A DNA stretch of 64,000 bases. It comes from Deferribacteres bacterium. GTDB lineage: Bacteria; Zhuqueibacterota; Zhuqueibacteria; Zhuqueibacterales; Geothermadaptataceae. Position 1 is the stretch's first letter. Each line of letters begins with the position of its first letter. A model generated the notes under the pieces. That model ran no database searches. It was given only the letters and a program-made list of their open reading frames with translations, and was not told where the DNA came from. Of this stretch, positions 60,193-64,000 are shown in pieces. The stretch spans positions 1,240,001-1,304,000 of the forward strand of contig JACKDE010000001.1 of the NCBI GenBank assembly GCA_020633675.1, in the 5' to 3' direction. Made by a program: the position numbers and the translations under genes.

Positions 60193-61650
60193 TCAGTCCT
60201 TTTTCAATGAAAACGAAGAAAAAGAAATATAGGAAAAACCGAATAAAAACAGAAGAAAAAATGGGATTGACAGGTAAAGTTTCTCTTTTACAAAATAGGC
60301 CAACCCGAGCGAAAAATAGATGACAAATACAAATTCGATAATGTGCAATTTGCCTTTTGCCGGTGTGTAAATTTTTCGTTTGTATGAATCTTTGCGCGAT
60401 TCGATGTTGAACTTTGGTGTTCTTTTAAACTCGCTCTGCCTGCGCAAAATAGCTTCCAGAACTGCCTTGCCATTGTTGATGGACAGCCCGATTCCCAGGC
60501 CCATCAACGCCGGAATATAAAAAATGCGTCTGCTAAACCTGCCGCCCTCGAGCCAAATTGCATAGGAATAATAGAAACAAACAGAGAGCGTGGCAGCAAA
60601 GAAGGTAAACAAATAGGGCATAAGCGAGATTTTGAAATTGAACAGGGCCTGCAAATTGAGCACTGGGATCAGCAAAAGCGCAGGTATTGTCATGAAAAGA
60701 TAGGCAAAGTTGCTGGACAGATGCACGATCGCTTCGCATTTCACTAAAAATGGCAAGTGCGAGCGCCAGATCGTCGGTATGAGTTTGAGTCCGGTTTGCA
60801 CCGAACCTTTTGCCCAGCGGTGCTGCTGACTTTTATACGAGCTAATATCGACTGGTAGCTCCGCTGGCACGACAACATCCGGCAAATAAAGAAACTGCCA
60901 ACCAGCAAGCTGGGCGCGGTAGCTCAAATCCAAATCTTCTGTCAAGGTGTCGTGCTGCCAGCCACCGGCATCGATGATGGCTTGTTTGCGCCAAATGCCT
61001 GCCGTACCGTTAAAATTGAAAAATTTTCCCGAGCGGTTTCGAGCGTAATGCTCGATCAGAAAGTGCGCGTCCAGGAAGATCGCTTGCAATTTGGTAAGCA
61101 ATGAGTAGTTGCGATTGATGTGCCCCCAGCGTGCTTGCACCATCCCAATACGATGATTTTTTGCCAGATACGGCACGGTTTTTTTTAAAAAATCCGCATT
61201 CGGCACAAAGTCCGCATCCAGGATGGCGATGAAGGGCGCGTCCGTTTGGGACAGGCCGTTTGCCAGCGCACCGGCTTTGAATCCAAGGCGATTCTTGCGA
61301 TGAATATGTTCAATGTTGAAGCCTTTGCTCCGCAGCTTCCCTACCAGCCTGCTCACAATACGCTTTGTTTCATCCATTGAATCATCGAGTACCTGAATAT
61401 GTAATTTGTTGGCAGGATAGTCGAGCTTGACGGCAGCTCGCAACAGTCGCTTGACGACATACTTTTCGTTGAAAACAGGTAGTTGAATCGTGACTTTTGG
61501 CCAATCCGATATCGCCCTGGCCGGTTTGACTGGATCGTGTCGGTATTTGTGTCTGGCATAAAGCAGCAAATATTTATGCAGCCCAAAGAGCGAGAGGATC
61601 ACAATTGCTGCGATATAAAATCCGAAATAGATAAAATGTCCAAGCGTCAT
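60193..61650 (-). CDS. Membrane glycosyltransferase, family 2 (cellulose/mannan-synthase-like)
   Basis: ATG 61650 follows GGGAG by eight bases (a TTG one codon earlier is less likely). The 485-residue protein has an N-terminal membrane helix (about 5-30), a GT-A domain (about 48-290) with D89/D90 (VLDDS), the D145-A-D147 metal site, TED (237-239) and QQHRW (275-279), and then four or five membrane helices. This D, DXD, TED, Q(Q/R)XRW pattern marks processive polysaccharide synthases of GT2, close to CslA-type mannan synthases and bacterial BcsA relatives. The PilZ domain of BcsA is absent. The polymer is unknown. No export or synthase partner gene is next to it. Confidence 0.88.
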   Translation of the reverse strand: MTLGHFIYFGFYIAAIVILSLFGLHKYLLLYARHKYRHDPVKPARAISDWPKVTIQLPVFNEKYVVKRLLRAAVKLDYPANKLHIQVLDDSMDETKRIVSRLVGKLRSKGFNIEHIHRKNRLGFKAGALANGLSQTDAPFIAILDADFVPNADFLKKTVPYLAKNHRIGMVQARWGHINRNYSLLTKLQAIFLDAHFLIEHYARNRSGKFFNFNGTAGIWRKQAIIDAGGWQHDTLTEDLDLSYRAQLAGWQFLYLPDVVVPAELPVDISSYKSQQHRWAKGSVQTGLKLIPTIWRSHLPFLVKCEAIVHLSSNFAYLFMTIPALLLIPVLNLQALFNFKISLMPYLFTFFAATLSVCFYYSYAIWLEGGRFSRRIFYIPALMGLGIGLSINNGKAVLEAILRRQSEFKRTPKFNIESRKDSYKRKIYTPAKGKLHIIEFVFVIYFSLGLAYFVKEKLYLSIPFFLLFLFGFSYISFSSFSLKKD

Positions 61651-62076
61651 CAAACGATCTCCCAGCCTTGCACATCAAAAACTTTGAAACTTTTTACTTT
61701 CAAGGGCTTAACATGAACCATTAAACCAGCATGCAATGTCAGTTATTCCATAGAACTCCATTGGCTGAAAATCCCGGCCTGGAGAAAAGTCCAGCATCCG
61801 CATGCATATTTTGCTATACAACGTGATATGTTTTAAGCAGTCAAATTATCTGCATCCGAAAAAATAAAAGCATAAAATATAGAAACTTACAACAAATTAT
61901 GCAACCAATAATCCCTTGATTTCGTTTACTGGATTCCGTAAGTTCTTCGCCGTAAATTTTTAATCAAAATAAAGTTAAGCCATGCCATGCAATCGATTTT
62001 TATATCGATGATGGATCGTGTATGCCTGCATAACCAGCGCTGTCAGGATGTTAACAATTAGCAGAATGCTGAAAAA
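61651..62076. other. AT-rich intergenic region
   Basis: The 426-base gap lies between the divergent glycosyltransferase and lipoprotein genes. It is AT-rich, above all at 61850-61980, and must contain promoters for both sides. I see no gene, hairpin or repeat that I can support. Confidence 0.4.
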
Positions 62077-63354
62077 ATGATTTATCCACGCCTGATTTTA
62101 TTCAAATTTGCGAGCGGACTTTTGCTCGTGGCTCTTTTTATCATACTTTCCCAGTGCTCGGAGCGTGATCGCAATAATCCGCTGGATCCGCTCAATCCGA
62201 ATACCCAGGGACGACCAATTCGCCCAAATGTTGTCTCTTACCAGGACACTGTCGTGCTTTCGTGGCAGAGGCTGCAACTGACCAGCGTGGTGCAGTACAA
62301 CATTTATCGCCGGTTGCAGCACGAATCGTCGTTTAGCCTGATCGGTTCCGTTGACGGTGGTGCGAGTGAATATGTGGAAGTTGGTGCGGCAACGGATACT
62401 ATCCGCTATTACCGCATTTCAGCGTTGACGTCCAGCTTTGAATCACCACTTTCAGATTCAGTGCAAATTCGGCCCGGGCCGACTTATGTGTGGGCCATTG
62501 ATTTTGAACGTGGGCAATTGGTCAAGTTGACTCACGATGGCGCGCATGAACTTTTTCGCACCGGATCGTACATCCGACCTCTTGACATCGCAGTCAATCC
62601 CAATGATCATAGCGCCATATTGATTGATCCGATTTATGCCGAGGCGAATCGATATACCGGCTTCGGACAGCTCGATGGGACGTTCAGCATTGGGCGGGCT
62701 TCTGCAAAAATTGTGATCGATCCTTTCGATGGTAGTTTCTGGGTGATGGAGCGTGATTCTGCAGCAGTCGCTCACTATGCCAAATCTGGCGAACTTGTCG
62801 TGCGCATTACCGGCTTTGTTGAGCCCGTTGATATCGAATTTGATAATCAGACTCGACGAGTCTGGGTACTGGATCGCGCAAAGGGTGAAATATATGATTT
62901 AGACGATAACAATATCTTTTTGCGCTTTACCGGCTTTCGTCGCGCTTTCGACCTTGCTTTAAACAATCCCGATCGCAAGGTTTGGATTGCTGACAGCAAT
63001 GCTGTGGCTATTGCAGATATGGATTTTCCGCAAATCGTTCGGCGTGATGGCTATGTCTATGCGGCACGAGTGGTTGTGAACGAAGCCACGGGGCAGGCAT
63101 GGGTTGCTGATTGGTCAGAAAGATTTGGCAATTCCTCGCTTATCAAATTATCTTCTCAGGGAGAACGTGAATTCACATTGGCTGGATTTGTGGAGCCAAA
63201 ATCGCTCGCTGTAAATAAAAGTAATGGCCATTGCTTTGTTGCCGAGCCAGATGTCCGCGCCTTTATCGAAGTTGATTCTACAGGCCAGATTGTTTCGGAT
63301 ATCAACTTGCAGGGCGCTTACACCCGGATTCTTGTCGAACATTTGACGCGTTAG
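62077..63354 (+). CDS. Lipoprotein with fibronectin-III-like domain and NHL-type propeller
   Basis: The 425-residue protein has a lipoprotein signal (ILSQC, Cys at residue 27) followed by ERDRNNPLDPLNP, a Pro/Asn-rich start common in surface proteins of FCB-group bacteria. A fibronectin-III-like domain (about 45-130; 'VVLSWQRLQLTSVVQYNIYRR') leads into a beta-propeller of NHL-like blades (about 140-415; 'RPLDIAVNPNDHSAIL', 'EPVDIEFDNQTRRVWVLDR', 'RAFDLALNNPDRKVWIAD', 'EPKSLAVNKSNGHCFVAE'). Such proteins usually bind partners or glycans at the cell surface. The following membrane-protein gene starts three bases after the stop, so they form an operon. Confidence 0.75.
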   Translation: MIYPRLILFKFASGLLLVALFIILSQCSERDRNNPLDPLNPNTQGRPIRPNVVSYQDTVVLSWQRLQLTSVVQYNIYRRLQHESSFSLIGSVDGGASEYVEVGAATDTIRYYRISALTSSFESPLSDSVQIRPGPTYVWAIDFERGQLVKLTHDGAHELFRTGSYIRPLDIAVNPNDHSAILIDPIYAEANRYTGFGQLDGTFSIGRASAKIVIDPFDGSFWVMERDSAAVAHYAKSGELVVRITGFVEPVDIEFDNQTRRVWVLDRAKGEIYDLDDNNIFLRFTGFRRAFDLALNNPDRKVWIADSNAVAIADMDFPQIVRRDGYVYAARVVVNEATGQAWVADWSERFGNSSLIKLSSQGEREFTLAGFVEPKSLAVNKSNGHCFVAEPDVRAFIEVDSTGQIVSDINLQGAYTRILVEHLTR

Positions 63355-63357
63355 AGC

Positions 63358-64000
63358 ATGCAAAAAAACTGGAAAAAAATCCTTCTATCGACCCCCATTC
63401 TGCTTTATTTGGGCCTGCTCTGCGTGGATGCAATCTTCTATTTCATCGGCATCATGCCGGAGTTGATCCGCATTGGCCGTGAAGTACTGTTGGTAGCGCT
63501 ATTGCTGCTGTTTATTCCATATCGCCAGTATCTGCCCGTTCTCAGGGTCAAGCAGGTCATTCCTACCTTGCGCAGGTTGTTTATCATCGCCATTGCAATT
63601 GCTATTTTCTTTCAAGTGACGTCTTCAGCGCTTTCGGAGAGCTTATATGCAGGTGCTGAGAAGTACAAAATCGCGATTTTTCTAAAGTCTTTTATTCTTA
63701 GCGCATTTTCATCACTCATCCTTGTTTTGCTGTTTTTGGTTGCATTCGGCATCATTAGCAATTTGCTTTTTTACAAAAGCAAAAAGACAACCCAGCGCAA
63801 TTTCCGATTGCTCGGCATCGCCTTGCTATGTGCGATTGCTGCGGCGATTTGGGGCGGTCCGGACAACTTCCGCGAAACCAACTTTTTTGCCAACAATTTT
63901 TTCGGCATCACCTCTGGCATTTTGGTGCTGATTATGGTGATGAATGCTTTTCGTCTCACCTGGATCGATTTTCTCAGCCGCAAGGAGAAGTGGAGTGTGT
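63358..64000 (+). CDS. Polytopic membrane protein, 3' end missing
   Basis: The frame starts at ATG 63358, three bases after the lipoprotein stop, and runs open to the window edge (214 codons). The visible part has five or six hydrophobic helices (for example 'ILLSTPILLYLGLLCV', 'VLLVALLLLFIP', 'LFIIAIAIAIFFQV', 'SLILVLLFLVAFG', 'LLGIALLCAIAAAIWG', 'GILVLIMVMNAF') and then RLTWIDFLSRKEKW, which looks like the junction to a cytoplasmic domain. That layout suits the N-terminal part of a sensor kinase or SpoIIE-type phosphatase, but the output domain lies outside the window, so no function is claimed. Confidence 0.75.
   Translation, partial: MQKNWKKILLSTPILLYLGLLCVDAIFYFIGIMPELIRIGREVLLVALLLLFIPYRQYLPVLRVKQVIPTLRRLFIIAIAIAIFFQVTSSALSESLYAGAEKYKIAIFLKSFILSAFSSLILVLLFLVAFGIISNLLFYKSKKTTQRNFRLLGIALLCAIAAAIWGGPDNFRETNFFANNFFGITSGILVLIMVMNAFRLTWIDFLSRKEKWSV

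Noticed and set aside
1..64000. tRNA, rRNA or integrase attachment site
   Set aside because: I found no cloverleaf, rRNA segment, integrase or direct-repeat boundary that I could defend; a tRNAscan-SE and Infernal run would settle it.

Overview
The window is about 64 kb of bacterial chromosome with no rRNA, tRNA, CRISPR array or transposase gene that I could see. It carries about 46 supportable protein genes, two of them cut by the window edges. The cell looks Gram-negative: there are several lipoprotein signals, a Tat signal, a tail-specific protease, an outer-membrane-barrel-like protein ending in F, and a peptidoglycan-recycling pair. Propeller lipoproteins with an 'NPLDPLNP' start, a fused E2-E1 oxoglutarate decarboxylase, an AmgK-RapZ fusion, a SpoIID protein without signal peptide, and many starts lacking a clear Shine-Dalgarno suggest a member of the FCB group (Bacteroidota/Rhodothermia-like, Calditrichota or KSB1-like). 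That placement is inference; no marker gene settles it.

Layout. 1-8.1 kb: end of a PAP2 phosphatase, a kinase-fold lipoprotein, two ATP/ADP-translocase-like carriers (the second with a long HEAT-repeat tail), a stand-alone cyclic-nucleotide-binding protein and an orphan response regulator with a structured leader. 8.2-17.9 kb (minus strand): DUF2914 protein, a HAD phosphatase directly abutting a Prc/Tsp protease, comEC, coaE, then the two halves of the saccharopine pathway as separate genes. 18.2-24.8 kb (plus strand): exported redoxin-like protein, sialidase-fold lipoprotein, cyclase-family lipoprotein, Gfo/Idh/MocA dehydrogenase, TIM-barrel isomerase and a Tat-exported Gfo/Idh/MocA protein. 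This reads as a glycan or glycoside oxidation locus. 25.1-30.5 kb: KGD-type oxoglutarate decarboxylase, a LuxC-type acyl-CoA reductase and a barrel protein.

30.8-40.1 kb is the accessory-looking part. A methyltransferase, a WbqC-like protein, a 1014-residue TIR-STAND-TPR protein and a three-gene minus-strand operon (isomerase, class III aminotransferase, tandem amidohydrolase) sit among at least nine inverted-repeat elements. Several share a 28-bp palindrome design with GTAG...CTAC ends. Some repeats lie in frame inside the TIR protein and lengthen it by about 55 residues.

40.1-53.1 kb: a heparinase II/III-like lyase, a lone TrpF homologue, a 1018-residue secreted HEXXH/propeller/TSP3 protein, an ECF sigma factor with a 72-residue membrane partner, a pentapeptide-repeat protein with a nucleotide-hydrolase/TIR-like tail, a hydrolase lipoprotein, a SPOR membrane protein and SpoIID. 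53.2-64 kb: small stress-type proteins (DinB, TfoX-N, lipocalin-like), the MurU/AmgK-RapZ pair, HD-GYP, an M28 peptidase, thioredoxin, a GT2 polysaccharide synthase, and a propeller lipoprotein followed by a cut-off membrane protein.

Best candidates for something new: the TIR-STAND-TPR gene and its palindrome-rich surroundings; the large HEXXH protein; the split transporter/HEAT/cNMP module; and the isomerase-aminotransferase-double amidohydrolase operon.
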